From Pseudophaeomoniella oleicola (Eukaryota > Ascomycota > Eurotiomycetes > Phaeomoniellales > Phaeomoniellaceae): a DNA stretch of 64,000 bases. Shown piece by piece: positions 34,539 through 45,578 of this stretch. Within the stretch, counting starts at the first letter, position 1; each line of letters begins with the position of its first letter. A program made the position numbers and the translations under genes. The notes beneath the pieces are model-generated. The model saw only the letters and a program-made list of their open reading frames with translations. It made no database searches and was not told the origin of the DNA. The DNA lies in NCBI GenBank assembly GCA_003868215.1, contig QWDQ01000046.1:150563-214562 (forward strand), read 5' to 3'.

Positions 34539-37500
34539 TCACTGCGCATTGCAGTCCGTTTTCTCCTTCAATCTCTCCCTTCGTTGCCCAGCTGGTTCAG
34601 GAGACGGGGTGCGACCTGTTGAGACAGTCCCATCGTCGGATGAGATCTCAATGATCCCACAGTCTGCTGGTAGTTGTACTGGTTCTGACTGTTCAAGTTT
34701 TGTGGCGTCTATCTGGCGCGGTTCCTGCACAAGTCCTCCCTCAGATTCGTCGACGCCGTCAAATCCGAACCCAGTACGATGGTTAGAAGGTCCATCCGGT
34801 CCATCCGGTGCGACAGAGCTAGCTCGCGGACGTCGAGCACCAAGCAAGCTGACATATGGTGCCGCGTCCTCCGGCTCGTATGTCTTATTAGGACCGGAAT
34901 GAGGGCCCAGGTTCAAGCCCTCACCAACGAAAGAATGGTCCCAACTTGTCATACTTCGCTGAGCTTGTTGAAACGCTTCCATGTCTTTCCTTAGCCTTGC
35001 TTGTCTTAATTCTTCCGCCTCTCGGATCCTACGTAACTGCAAGTGGTGGAAAGCTATCGGGTCGTCACGCTGAAGCTTCTCGTCGTCGAGTTCTTGTTGA
35101 ATCTGTCTTATCTCCTCCGGGGTCAGTTGTTCGTCGTCCTCTCTTTGGAACGTCTCTGTGAGTTCGATATTCCGAATATTATGAACGTCTCGCAAGATCT
35201 CATCCAGGACCCGAGGATCCTTGCCTTGAAATTCAGTAAGATCGTGTTGATCGACTTCTCTAGGTACGAAAAGGTAATCTTTGGCCTTCTTCGTGGCATA
35301 ACTGATCCATGACTTGGAATCTACAACTCGGGCGCTAAGCTGCGTTTTGAAGACTGCTTTATTGTAAATAACATCTTCAAACGTACCGCCGGCACGGAAA
35401 CGGTAAACGAAAACCGGTTTCTTCTGCCCTAGTCGATAAGCACGACCGATAGCTTGTTCTTCCCACGTAGGATTGAAACCAAAGTCGAGGATAACAACTC
35501 TATTTGCGCCTTGAATGTTAAGGCCTAGACCGCCGGCCCTCATCGATATCAAGAATACCTTTTCTTCACTGGATTTGTGATTGAAAGCCTTAGTGGCGGT
35601 CTGACGATGTGAGATATTTGTTGAACCATCAATCCTGGCGAACTTGATGCCTCTCCTTCTTAACAAGTCCTCGTAATAGTCTAGGCCAAGTAGGGTATGA
35701 GAAAATAAGAGTATCTTATCGTCAGCTTCAATAGAATAACGGATGATTGCTTCAACGAGCGTGGCCTTGACGGAGTGTTTTGGATGGCGAAGATCTCGAA
35801 TTTGATGAAGATGTTCCATCTGTTGCTCTAATAGATCGGTAGAGACGTCTGCGAAGGAAATGTACTGATCCAAAGGGACGGCTTCACTCCCTCCGTCTTT
35901 CTCAGCAGGTGCAGGTGGAGGTACAGCTAGTTGAGTCATAGCTTTGCCTGCCTCAAGCTTAGCAGCAAATGCAGCTGGATGATTGCAGAGAAGAGCCAGT
36001 AACGCAAGCCAGGTAAATATTCGCGCATTCGTTGCCTTATCAATGTCTTTGGTGTTAAGCATGCTTTCTGCAAACAGCTTATATTGAAAGCACTGTTCGT
36101 CAGTAAGAGGAATCGTAAGGAAGAACTCCGTTTTCTGCGGCATATCACTTGCTATAGCGCCTATGTCTGCTCGATGGATTTTAGGCTCGAGAATCTTCTT
36201 TAAAAGATGCAGACGTCGTAAACATTTCCGTCTTTCCGAAGCACTGGAGTCTTGATAAAGACCTTCAGCAATAGGCTCAGAGTATTTTGCCTTAAACTGT
36301 ACTATCTCACCAAGGTAGCCTGGTGCTACCCATTGAATCATCGCGTAATACTCTTCCAGGCTATTGGCCAGAGGGCTTCCAGTCAGCGCAATGCGAGATT
36401 TCGACTTGAACATAGACGCAGCTTGGAAGATCCTGCCAGTATAATTTTTCATCCTGTGGGCTTCGTCGGCGACGATAATCTTCGCATTCAACAGTCTTTC
36501 TCTGGCGACCTCGTGGTTCCTGACGGCAGCATTATCGTCCGTACCTTTCGGTTGTTTGATAATCATATTTCTGAAAGTTTCGTAGCTCGTTAGAAGGACA
36601 CCGCCTTCTCTAGCCCACGCAGCGACAGTCATCTGGCGCTGGACGACCGGCATGGCTGTGAGATGCCGAATGCGGCCCATGTCAACCCCCGCAGGAGTCC
36701 AGATAGCGAATTCATCGACCCAGTTAAGAACAAGACTCGCAGGTGCGAGAACAAGAGCCTTAATTCCCCGTAAACGCTCAGGAATTTGATCACGTATGTG
36801 GGCTTCTGGAGAAGCTGCAACTTGAGCGAGCGTAGAAAGAAATGCTATAACTTGCATAGTCTTCCCAAGGCCCATGGTATGTGCAAGAAGACAGCCCTGC
36901 TCTTTACCGCTCGCAACGACTTCTCTCCAGATGAATTCAATTCCTGAGACTTGGTGTGGCTTTGCCCGCGAACCGATCTGCGGATCAAGAAAGATAGGCA
37001 CTTCGCCATAACTGATTACAAGACTAGTTCTTGTCCCTCCTTGAAGTTCCAATTGACTCGTGACAGCAAGTTTACGCTTCTGGTAATCCTCCATAAGCAC
37101 TTGTTCCTTTCTCTGCCATTCCAGCGCATCTTGACTCTCCTGAACTTCCTTCCTCCTCTTCTTATGTGGTGTTTGAGCTGCCGCGTCTTTGTCATGACGG
37201 TCGTCGTCGGATAATTCCGTAGTCGCTAACACTACAGGAAAGGATGTCTCTTTGCCCAGCCTTTTTTTTAACGTCTTCCGGGTAGTTTTGACAAATGCAC
37301 GCAAGCCATTTAGTCGATCAGGTAAAGCTGTGAAATGATCATACGGTATATCACTGAGTCCACTGTACCATCGGCAGAAATGAAAGCAGATGTACAGTCT
37401 GGCCAGAGTTTGTGCAACTGTAAAGACGGCGTCGAACATCTCGTCTTCAAGGTCATGGTTATTGGAATTTTCGGTATGGTACCTTATGTCGACCAGCTGT

Positions 37501-39869
37501 TGAACTCCCGTCTTAATATCTTCTTCGATCTCATGTTGAGAATGTTGACTGATATGAAGAAGTAGTTCCTGAGCCAGGACAGTATCAATTTCGATTATAA
37601 GCTTCACTAGTAATTTTTTGTGCTCTGATTCGGACTCAAGCTCTAAGGTATTTAGGCTTCGGATCGCCTCTAGATCATATAGACTCGCTGAAGAGCTTTG
37701 TGTCGAACTAGATGAAGAGCTTTGAGGTCTCTGAGACCGTTTGCGCTTTACCGATTTTCTTGGAGGTTGACTGGTAGAACTTTCTGCATGTTCTGCTTCC
37801 GCTGAATCGCTGGAGAGAACAACCGCATTGTCTCTCTCATCACCCGCGTCCTTGAATCTGCTTTCGCGTACAATATAAGGCAGAGTATCAAGATCACGCT
37901 CGCTGCCAGCAGGCGAAGGTTGCTCATTATCTGTGACTTCATGATCTAGAGCGACTTGAGCATCTTGATACACTTGTTCAGTGGATCCTTCGTCCTCTGG
38001 AATTTCGGCTTCGAGGATCTGTTCAGTCTCGTCGACATCCATCTCATCATCTCCTGCATTGCCGTCTATAGTTTCATCGAGGTCGACAGGCTGGGATGTG
38101 ATTGCGTCTTCCACCACAAAGTCATTGATTGAGATGTCACTGTCAGATTCGAGGACCTCCTCATCTTCCGAGAGGTCAAGTTGAGGCTTCAGAGGTTTGA
38201 CTTGGCCAGTCTGCTTCTTGGTCGGCCTGACAGGCGGCATCAGCTCCATAAGTACTGCAGCCAAGTGTTTGGCTTCTTCTTGTTGATATATATATTCCTC
38301 GAGGCTTTGGCATTGATACTCCAAGTCTGCTGCCTTACGCCATACATGCATAGCAATATCTGATCTCGCTCTTTCGATTTTCTTAGCCAGATAGCGCGCC
38401 TGCGCTTCCCACGCGGCCGATTCCGCTTTTCGGCGGCCTAGAAGGGCTGCTCTCTCCCATGCCTTGAATGCTTTCGCGGCGACTTTCAAGCTCTTATTTT
38501 CCTTCCAGTTGCATACGTATTGACTGATCATGGTATCGATGATCTCATTGATCTGCGTCGTCGACATATATGATGATTGTTTGGCTCTGTTCTCTTCAAG
38601 TTCCTTTTGCACTTCAGCCCAGGTCTCGTCGTCTAGGCTTTCACCCCCGTCAGATACGTCGTCAAAATCAATGACCTCCGTATTATTAGGCGGATATTTC
38701 TGTAGGAGTCGATCGAGATAATCGTCATGTGCGCCTTCTTGGAACGCAGGGCTTCTGTTCATATCGTATGTTACGTCTATGTCTCGGCCGATATCTCCCG
38801 AGGTCGTGGCTTCTGTCACTGGCCAAGATGCTGTACTCTGCTTGGTCGGATCTGCACCTGGCGCGAACATTGTAAAGAATCGAGACCTCCTAGAGGTTTT
38901 CCAGCTGGGATAGGAGAATCGGAACAGTACGGAAGTGTTAGTCTCAAGTGACCTCACAGGTTGTTGAAGGAAGTAGCGCATTGCTTTATGAACAAATTGT
39001 CTATTGCCCGGTGACTTCTTGGAATCCCTGTAAAAGGAGCGGTCATTGTCCATCTCTGGTAAGATCGGATAGAATATATCTTCAATATTCATTGTCGAGG
39101 AGGTCATATATCTTTCGACCGTAGACCCCGTACGATCAGGCGTTGAGTGGCTGCCGACAGGGCCGAGGAAGGTTGGCCTTATCCGTTTGACTTTGCGGGG
39201 TAGTGCACGAACCAGAGCCTGATCATTGTCGTCAATAGAGTGTCCTGACTGCCGGAAAGGTCGCTCAGCTTCGACATGGCTAAGAGCAGCATTCTCTGAT
39301 AATCCTAATCCCCTCACAATGTTGCCTTGCGTAGTAGAGTCGGCAAGAGTCGGGAGATCTTTTCCAATTTCTTCTTCGATCGAAGGTTTGAGAACGGGAT
39401 CGTAGAACAGCGGCGGGGGAGGAGGGCGCGCCAGGGATTGTGCAATTGCAGATCTCGGGGACACGCCTCTCGAGCCAAGATCAGATGTTGCTGGAGTACT
39501 CGTATGGAACCAGTTCGTTGTATTGGTTGTTGTCTGTGGGCTTGCAAATACATAGTTGGATTGTTGTGGATACAAAGCATGGTATTTTCGTGACTGCTTC
39601 TGAAGAAAGAGGATGGCGAGTAATATTGTCCGACGTTGGCCCATGGACCTGATATTGAGGTCGGTCCGTAATTCACTCTCCCCGATACCAGTGAGAAATA
39701 GCTCTCCGTAAACATCGTTCTCGTAGAAGCTCGAAGCAATGGCGTCAATGTTCACTTTGGTTGCTGAAGGTTTCGCTTTCAACCATGGCGGATCGGGGGT
39801 TCGGACAACTTCTTCGACAACCTTTTGCACATCCCAGTCATACGGATCATCCTCATAGAATTCGTCCAT
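34539..39869 (-). CDS. SNF2-family DNA-dependent ATPase, ATRX/Rad54-like
   Basis: One uninterrupted exon, 1776 aa, the largest gene here. The start MDEFYEDDPYDWD was chosen because the open frame before it begins with a non-ATG codon. Residues about 45-100 (DVYGELFLTGIGESELRTDL, then NIRSMGQRRTILLAI) look like a SAM-type domain. A long acidic, Ser-rich middle follows. The helicase core starts near residue 960: PHQVSGIEFIW, Walker A HTMGLGKTM near 998, and DEAH in VADEAHRMKN near 1133. The C-terminal lobe contains ISMRAGGLGLNIQGANR near 1446 and QAIGRAYRLGQ near 1475. The AHTMGLGKT form and spacing resemble ATRX and Rad54 more than ISWI or Swi2. It is predicted to be a nuclear chromatin or recombination remodeller; the exact orthologue is not settled. 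It is divergent from glutathione synthetase. Confidence 0.88.
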   Translation of the reverse strand: MDEFYEDDPYDWDVQKVVEEVVRTPDPPWLKAKPSATKVNIDAIASSFYENDVYGELFLTGIGESELRTDLNIRSMGQRRTILLAILFLQKQSRKYHALYPQQSNYVFASPQTTTNTTNWFHTSTPATSDLGSRGVSPRSAIAQSLARPPPPPLFYDPVLKPSIEEEIGKDLPTLADSTTQGNIVRGLGLSENAALSHVEAERPFRQSGHSIDDNDQALVRALPRKVKRIRPTFLGPVGSHSTPDRTGSTVERYMTSSTMNIEDIFYPILPEMDNDRSFYRDSKKSPGNRQFVHKAMRYFLQQPVRSLETNTSVLFRFSYPSWKTSRRSRFFTMFAPGADPTKQSTASWPVTEATTSGDIGRDIDVTYDMNRSPAFQEGAHDDYLDRLLQKYPPNNTEVIDFDDVSDGGESLDDETWAEVQKELEENRAKQSSYMSTTQINEIIDTMISQYVCNWKENKSLKVAAKAFKAWERAALLGRRKAESAAWEAQARYLAKKIERARSDIAMHVWRKAADLEYQCQSLEEYIYQQEEAKHLAAVLMELMPPVRPTKKQTGQVKPLKPQLDLSEDEEVLESDSDISINDFVVEDAITSQPVDLDETIDGNAGDDEMDVDETEQILEAEIPEDEGSTEQVYQDAQVALDHEVTDNEQPSPAGSERDLDTLPYIVRESRFKDAGDERDNAVVLSSDSAEAEHAESSTSQPPRKSVKRKRSQRPQSSSSSSTQSSSASLYDLEAIRSLNTLELESESEHKKLLVKLIIEIDTVLAQELLLHISQHSQHEIEEDIKTGVQQLVDIRYHTENSNNHDLEDEMFDAVFTVAQTLARLYICFHFCRWYSGLSDIPYDHFTALPDRLNGLRAFVKTTRKTLKKRLGKETSFPVVLATTELSDDDRHDKDAAAQTPHKKRRKEVQESQDALEWQRKEQVLMEDYQKRKLAVTSQLELQGGTRTSLVISYGEVPIFLDPQIGSRAKPHQVSGIEFIWREVVASGKEQGCLLAHTMGLGKTMQVIAFLSTLAQVAASPEAHIRDQIPERLRGIKALVLAPASLVLNWVDEFAIWTPAGVDMGRIRHLTAMPVVQRQMTVAAWAREGGVLLTSYETFRNMIIKQPKGTDDNAAVRNHEVARERLLNAKIIVADEAHRMKNYTGRIFQAASMFKSKSRIALTGSPLANSLEEYYAMIQWVAPGYLGEIVQFKAKYSEPIAEGLYQDSSASERRKCLRRLHLLKKILEPKIHRADIGAIASDMPQKTEFFLTIPLTDEQCFQYKLFAESMLNTKDIDKATNARIFTWLALLALLCNHPAAFAAKLEAGKAMTQLAVPPPAPAEKDGGSEAVPLDQYISFADVSTDLLEQQMEHLHQIRDLRHPKHSVKATLVEAIIRYSIEADDKILLFSHTLLGLDYYEDLLRRRGIKFARIDGSTNISHRQTATKAFNHKSSEEKVFLISMRAGGLGLNIQGANRVVILDFGFNPTWEEQAIGRAYRLGQKKPVFVYRFRAGGTFEDVIYNKAVFKTQLSARVVDSKSWISYATKKAKDYLFVPREVDQHDLTEFQGKDPRVLDEILRDVHNIRNIELTETFQREDDEQLTPEEIRQIQQELDDEKLQRDDPIAFHHLQLRRIREAEELRQARLRKDMEAFQQAQRSMTSWDHSFVGEGLNLGPHSGPNKTYEPEDAAPYVSLLGARRPRASSVAPDGPDGPSNHRTGFGFDGVDESEGGLVQEPRQIDATKLEQSEPVQLPADCGIIEISSDDGTVSTGRTPSPEPAGQRRERLKEKTDCNAQ

Positions 39870-40722
39870 AGTGTAGTGGCAAACGTTAGACAGCTGATAT
39901 GATGTCAAGTTGCAGAGATGTAGGCGTGGGAACGTGGAGAGGATACGATATCAGAAAAACTGCAGAACTGAATCGTGTGACTGCTTGCCACATGCACGTA
40001 GGAAGAAGAAGTAGAACGAGGGACACGAGATGCAATAGTTCCAGAACGGCAGTGTTAAATCGCTGAAACGAGAGTATCATCGCACAAAGGTAAGTAGGAT
40101 GCTTGAAAATGAGAAAAACATAGTATGCTCAAAGGACATCGAGGTGTGAATGATTAATAGCATGATCTGCAGTCACAGACGGAGGCATCAACGAAAGGCG
40201 ATAATTCACTTTCCAGACCTCACTGAGAGAGCAGTACCAGATATGACATTTTAAGGAAGAGAAAGACAACTCGGTTGAGTGGTGTTACTTTGATCTGCAG
40301 TCACATCTGAACAGATCTGATGGAATAGTGTAGAGGATAAGTACACAGCAGATTGCTGGCAACTAATCTGGTTGTCTTTGCATCGTTGCTGTTTCGAATC
40401 TCAAATCTTAGGTCACTTGGACTTGATTACTTTACTTTTCGAGTCGTGTATTCCCCGCGAAGTTGTGGGGAAGGACAAGCGACAAGGAGATGAGCGCGTA
40501 AATTGATTTTCAATAAGGTAAGCAATCGTTGCCAGGGCGGGGTCCAGGTGGGATGCGATGTCTTCTTCTTCAAAAAGTCTTCCACTGGACCATTTCTTCT
40601 TTCAGGTCAGGTCAGATACTGAATTGGTCTGTCGCAAGTGGTCTACATCTGTTCTACAGTGTCTCTGTTGAGCTACATCTTCTAAGCCAATTGAGAACAG
40701 GAGAACAAAGTTGGTCAAGGAA
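39870..40722. promoter_or_regulatory. Shared upstream region of SNF2 and glutathione synthetase
   Basis: An 853-bp spacer between divergent starts. A near repeat, TGATCTGCAGTCACA, occurs at about 40162 and 40291, a possible paired element. No gene seen. Confidence 0.4.
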
Positions 40723-42381
40723 ATGGCTTCCCTCGCCAATTATCCACCGGACCTGACACCAGAGCAAAAGGAACACCTGGTTTTCACCATTAAAAATTGG
40801 TCCATAAGGCATGGACTAGCGGTTCGACCGAATCCTGCATTCGTCTCTCCAGATCTGGATTCCAATGCGATTTTAGCGACCAATGCGCCCGTCACTCTGT
40901 TCCCAAGTCTCTTCCCACGAGCTGCGTTCGAGCATGCGCAACATTTGCAAGTACCTTACAACGAACTCTATGCAAGGATAGCGAATGATGAGGAATGGCT
41001 CGGCGAGGTCCTGAAAGAGTGAGTTGTTATCCCCCGGTGTTCGTTGAGACTGGCCCTAGAGGTGCTAATATACATCCACAGCCTCATCGATGTTGACGAT
41101 TTTGTTGAAAACCTATGGAAATGCCATCTCAAAGTCAAAGAGGAGGGATATGTTCAGAGCCTGTCGTTAGGGCTCTTTCGCTCGGACTACATGTTAGACA
41201 CCTCCCGAGAGGAGTCACACAGTACCGATCCAACAATAAGACAAGTGGAATTCAATACGATATCTTCATCTTTTGGGGGCTTGTCGGCCTTGGTGGCAGG
41301 CCTCCATACCCACCTGCTAGCCGATAAAGCATCCAACCCCAAAGCCTATCCACAACACCCAGTGTTTAGGACTGCACAGAATACAGCTAATGTCCCACCG
41401 CCGAATCCCTCCGTGCCTACCCTTGCGAAGGGTCTGGCAGCTGCTCATGTCGCATACGGTCCTTCCAAGTCTTCTCCCGCTTTACCATTATGCATACTCT
41501 TTTTAGTTCAGCCCACCGAACGAAACATATTCGATCAATTAGCACTGTCAGATTATCTCACAGACGAGCTTTCCATCCCTGTTTTCAGACTTCCGACGAC
41601 CTCGATCCTCAAGGACACATCCATACCTTCGTCCAATGAAGCTCGACCACTTATCTACACTCCACCTTCATCCCCTACGAGCCCTTTCGAAGCAACTGTA
41701 GTATATTTCCGTGCATTATATGCTCCATCGGAGTATGATGGCCCAGACGCGTGGGTTGCACGGACACACTTGGAACGTTCCGCGGCTATCAAATGCCCAA
41801 CTGTACTCACCCAGCTTGCCGGGACGAAGAAAGTCCAACAAGTCCTTACATCCGCTCCACCGCTCACGGATCATCTTCGCTACTTCCTTCCATCGACGAC
41901 TCCTAGCGCAATCGCATCGATACGAGCCACGTTTGCTCCTCAATATGCTCTCACCAGTGAGTCTAGTGCCGACAAGTCTGGCCTGGACCTTGCCATGAAC
42001 CCTGAAACCGCCGAAAATCACGTTTTGAAACCGCAACGAGAAGGAGGTGGAAACAATATTTACAAGCAAGAAATCCCTCGATTCTTGAAGTCTTTGAAGA
42101 GCGAAGAAGAGTATAAAGCTTGGGTTCTCATGGAATTAATCAAACCGCCTGATGCGAAGAATGTTGTACTCCGGCAGGACGGCCCTGTCGTATCCGGCGA
42201 TGTGGTGAGTGAGCTTGGTATCTTTGGAGGTATCTTGTGGGACAAGAGCCCATTGTCTACAGAGCCGACGATCTTATTGAACAACACCGGCGGATATTTG
42301 CTCAGAACGAAAGGCAAGGAGAATAATGAAGGAGGTGTGGCGGCTGGTTTCAGCAGCTTAGACAGCGTATTACTCTACTAG
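40723..42381 (+). CDS. Glutathione synthetase (eukaryotic type)
   Basis: Exons 40723-41018 and 41082-42381 encode 531 aa. The start MASLANYPPDLTPEQ was preferred over an upstream non-ATG frame opening. Recognisable segments are APVTLFPSLFPRAAFEHA, LGLFRSDYMLD, IRQVEFNTISSSFGGLSALV and the glycine-rich ATP loop EGGGNNIY near residues 418-425, followed by WVLMELIKPP. The C-terminus ELGIFGGILWDKSPLSTEPT is typical of the family. The enzyme joins gamma-glutamylcysteine and glycine with ATP in the cytosol, the second step of glutathione synthesis. Length is slightly above the usual ~475-500 because of loop insertions around residues 130-240. Yeast GSH2 is the reference. Confidence 0.95.
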
Positions 42382-43494
42382 AGACAGACCAGTCCAAGAT
42401 GTCAACATCGCAGCCATCATTGGAATTCTCAACATATCAGCTCGCCCTCCTGGGGCAGTTCAGACCGTCGTACACTCTTCAGCTACAACAAAGCGAACTC
42501 CCTTACAACTTTCAGAGAATCACAACTATGCTGTACCTATAACTATATCATACATAATATCATACCACGTAGTAATCAATGGTAATTTAGGGTCCGTACT
42601 TAGCAAGCGAGTCATGGAAGGCTGTTTTTAGGTTCGGGATTGCCCGGACCAGTGGCAGGGGAAATCTTCCCAGAAAACTTTTGTCCATCCGCTGCAACTC
42701 CCGAAGTCTTTGTGTTCAATCCTCTATTTGATCAACGACTTTGCCCATGAAGCCTGTCATGTAAGAATTGTTTGCAGCAGATCTGCTACTGGAAGTGTAA
42801 GCGTTCATTATTGATACAGTACCAGAGAAAGGCGATACCACGGCTTTGGCTCCGTTAATGTACATTCCAACGAAATCTCTGTCTTCAACAGGCTCCACGG
42901 TACCAAATCCCCGGGACAATCAGGGCTAGCTTCGCCCGAGCATTCTTGAGGTAGCGATACGCAGGTCGCGTTAACTTACTGTATGCGGTTCGTAGGGTCA
43001 CAGTAGAATCGTGTGTTGATGTCTCTGCGCCGTTTTCTAGCGTGGAAACCCCCTCGGGGTATTCGAATTACAGGACAAGTCTCTGGCTCTCTGACCATGA
43101 GTATCCGCTAGTGCTCAGGTAGCGAGCGCCTCAATTTTCCCTTTTCGAGGAACTCCCACGTTAGCAACGATCCCAAGTTGCAGCATTATGATCTATGTCT
43201 CCATCTGACCTTTTCACTGAAAGTCTTATCAATCCCGAACATATCTAACAGTTCGTACCCGGAGCGGGTGCATATCGAGTCCAACATTCCCAACCGGCCA
43301 CTTCCTTAAAGCGATAGCGTTCGCTGACGACCTTGTATATTGATCCTCCCGACGTCTTTGAAGCCTAGACATGGGTTCTATCTTATTCAGACCATCTAGT
43401 ATTCGTTCCACCGAGCCATGAGTAACACCTTGTGCACTGCCGATCGATGAACGAGTATCTGCCCTTGAGGTGGTATTTGTTTATCAGTTTCAAC
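42382..43494. other. Gene-free interval after glutathione synthetase
   Basis: A minus-strand frame at 42716-42919 and a neighbouring coding-like stretch near 42980-43070 were examined; no single reading frame or splice path joins them. No gene called. Confidence 0.4.
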
Positions 43495-44268
43495 ATGGGT
43501 ACGCTCTCTCCAACTAGTCCTTTCTGCCAACGAAACTAACTCTCGGTTTTCACAATAGCTACAAGCAGACCGTTAAGCTGTACTTGTTCAATAATGCAGC
43601 TCATGACCTCATCATGCTCGTCCATGAGCCCCTATGGCAAATGCTCGTCACAGAACCCTAAGAGCTTCCAGCACGCTGCAAGGCCTTCGTCCTCTCTGAA
43701 CCCCTCCCCTTCACTCTGGCTATCGGCATCGCCCTCTGCAACTAAGCCATCATCTGCACCAAACCACGTCTCGGAATCATTTATACCTTGTCCATTGGGC
43801 AGGTCCGCTCAGCACATCCCTCAACCTAGTCCAGCCTCTCTGCCATACTCACCCGTTCTCCCCGAAGGCAACGAGCCTACAATCAATCCCCCAAACCTCA
43901 TCATCAGCCCATCTGGTCGCCATGAGAAACGTGTGGCGTCCCAATCACCCTCTCTACACTCTCCATTCAGACCCCGAAAGAGAACTCGTCTCCATCTTGG
44001 GGCAACACCCACGACCACCAACGATATAGTTCGGACCGGCAATACTGGTATTACGACGATGACAACGACGACGAAAACATCCTCGTTGAAGATATGCGGT
44101 TTACCTACGCCACCAGACGACAGCCATACCGGTTCTGATTACATTGGTGCTCAGCATGGACCAACACCGGCAATAGAAACAAAAGCCAAAAGAAAGCAAG
44201 AACACATCTCAGAGCTACCTACCGAGCGCCCTACCACCACCACCACCACCACCACCACCACCTGCTGA
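43495..44268 (+). CDS. Hypothetical Ser/Pro/Thr-rich protein
   Basis: Proposed exons 43495-43498 and 43559-44268 give 237 aa. The first exon is only ATG plus one base. The 60-nt intron has GTACGC, an ACTAAC branch and CAATAG, and it joins in frame to the long open frame. The protein begins MATSRPLSCTCSIMQLM. It is rich in Ser, Pro and Thr, with a basic patch RPRKRTRLH, a short motif LKICGLPTPPDD and a terminal run of Thr coded by (ACC)n. No domain, signal peptide or membrane helix is seen. The GLPTPPDD motif looks like a short linear motif and could be regulatory. It may instead start at the internal ATG 43594 without an intron. I do not recognise the family. Confidence 0.5.
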
Positions 44269-45280
44269 ACGAGGGACTAATCCCGGTTTCCTGAAATGTC
44301 GGTGTTCTAATTAAACTTGATCCCCCCCCCTCCTTTAATGATGACTTTTATGAACCCTCACCGATACTCTTCCTTCCTTCTCTAATTATCTATCGTAAAT
44401 AACGGGAAAAGGAAGGAAGGAAGGAAAGAAAAGCAAAAAAAAAGCTCGACGGGCGTTTGCAAACTTTGACCGATGATGACAACAACTAAAGCTGAAGCTG
44501 AAAAGAAAAGAAATTACCGGCTGGCAAACTTCCTGCTCCTGCAAGAATAAAATATCTCGCGACGAACACAAACAACTCTGGTTGGAGAATAAATAGGTCG
44601 GACGAAGCCTGGAAGCAAAGCAAGCAAGGCCTTTCGAGATAATTACATATTAGATGCATGCGAGAGAAATTCCTTCCTTTTTTATCTCAAAAGGAGGAAG
44701 TTTTGATTCAGCTACCTAATTAATACATTCGAGATAAAATATATCGATTATCGAGATGTTGTCACACTCGTCAAAAAAGGTCTCAAAAAAAAAGGTCTCG
44801 GACAGTAGTGACTAGTGGCCTACTTCGAATACTGTTTAGGATTGTCAGGCGTCTGTCTGTATACCTAGCTATTGTTTTGCTTTTCGACACTTTGTGTACT
44901 CCATGCCTTGGAACATGACCCTTTCCTGCGTGATCCAAATACGACCGCATCTATCCGCAGATAAGAGACAAGAGAAATTCAAAGACAAGAAAAGGGAACA
45001 TATCGATTCGTGACCGTAGGAATAATCCCTGGCAGGGCACATGGGTTATCATTTCCCGAGGAGTTGATTCTAAATATTGGTACTCAAGGCTTTGAAACCA
45101 GTTCATTTTTTTCGCTCTCTTTCTGAAATAATGACACGGCTAAGACAGAATCTGTGCAATCAAGTAAAAGGAATTTTGATTGATTTGAAATACTCTGACA
45201 TACGTCTCAAGAACATTGACGACAGACGAACTGTAGCAGTGAGTGAAATGAAAGGAGAGCTGATGCAGGGTGCCTGCTCG
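44269..45280. other. Gene-free interval with short simple repeats
   Basis: Contains a short C run near 44321-44330, GGAA repeats near 44408-44430 and AAAAAAAGGTCTC direct repeats near 44773-44800. No gene seen. Confidence 0.5.
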
Positions 45281-45520
45281 CTATATATCGACGGTCGATG
45301 AAGATCTGTGACCATGTCCGCGATGATGATGATGATGCTGCTGGTGTGGATCATCATAGTCATATTCGGAACCCCCTTCCGGGAACGCTGCTGACAGCTT
45401 CATGAATTGAACGTCTGAAATCACCATTGAACCGTGAACTCCCGTGCCATAACGCGTCCATTTCCCTTCCCTATTCCAATCGCAAAAGAAGAAGCTCAGA
45501 TGTCCACCAGGGTATGTGCG
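45281..45520 (-). other. Coding-like exon with His-rich end, just downstream of SHO1
   Basis: On the minus strand a strong acceptor (TTTTCTTATTTGCAG) opens a frame of 79 codons ending at 45281. It reads RTYPGGHLSFFFCDWNREG, then YGTGVHGSMVISDVQFMKL, and ends in an acidic and His-rich tail (DDPHQQHHHHHRGHGH). No upstream exon with a matching phase was found, and SHO1 ends only 59 bases upstream with its normal terminus. It could be a small separate gene, an alternative SHO1 3' exon or chance. Confidence 0.3.
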
Positions 45521-45578
45521 CTGCAAATAAGAAAAGTAAGGTCGTAAGCGAGCAATCGCTGTCACTGCAGCCTTTTCA

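Noticed and set aside
41716-42317. Minus-strand open frames within glutathione synthetase
   Set aside because: Shadow frames of a well-supported gene.
42716-43070. Minus-strand coding-like stretches (one reading MYINGAKAVVSPFSGTVS, one reading EYPEGVSTLENGAETS)
   Set aside because: They lie in different frames with an in-frame stop upstream, and no donor and acceptor pair joins them. No family recognised.
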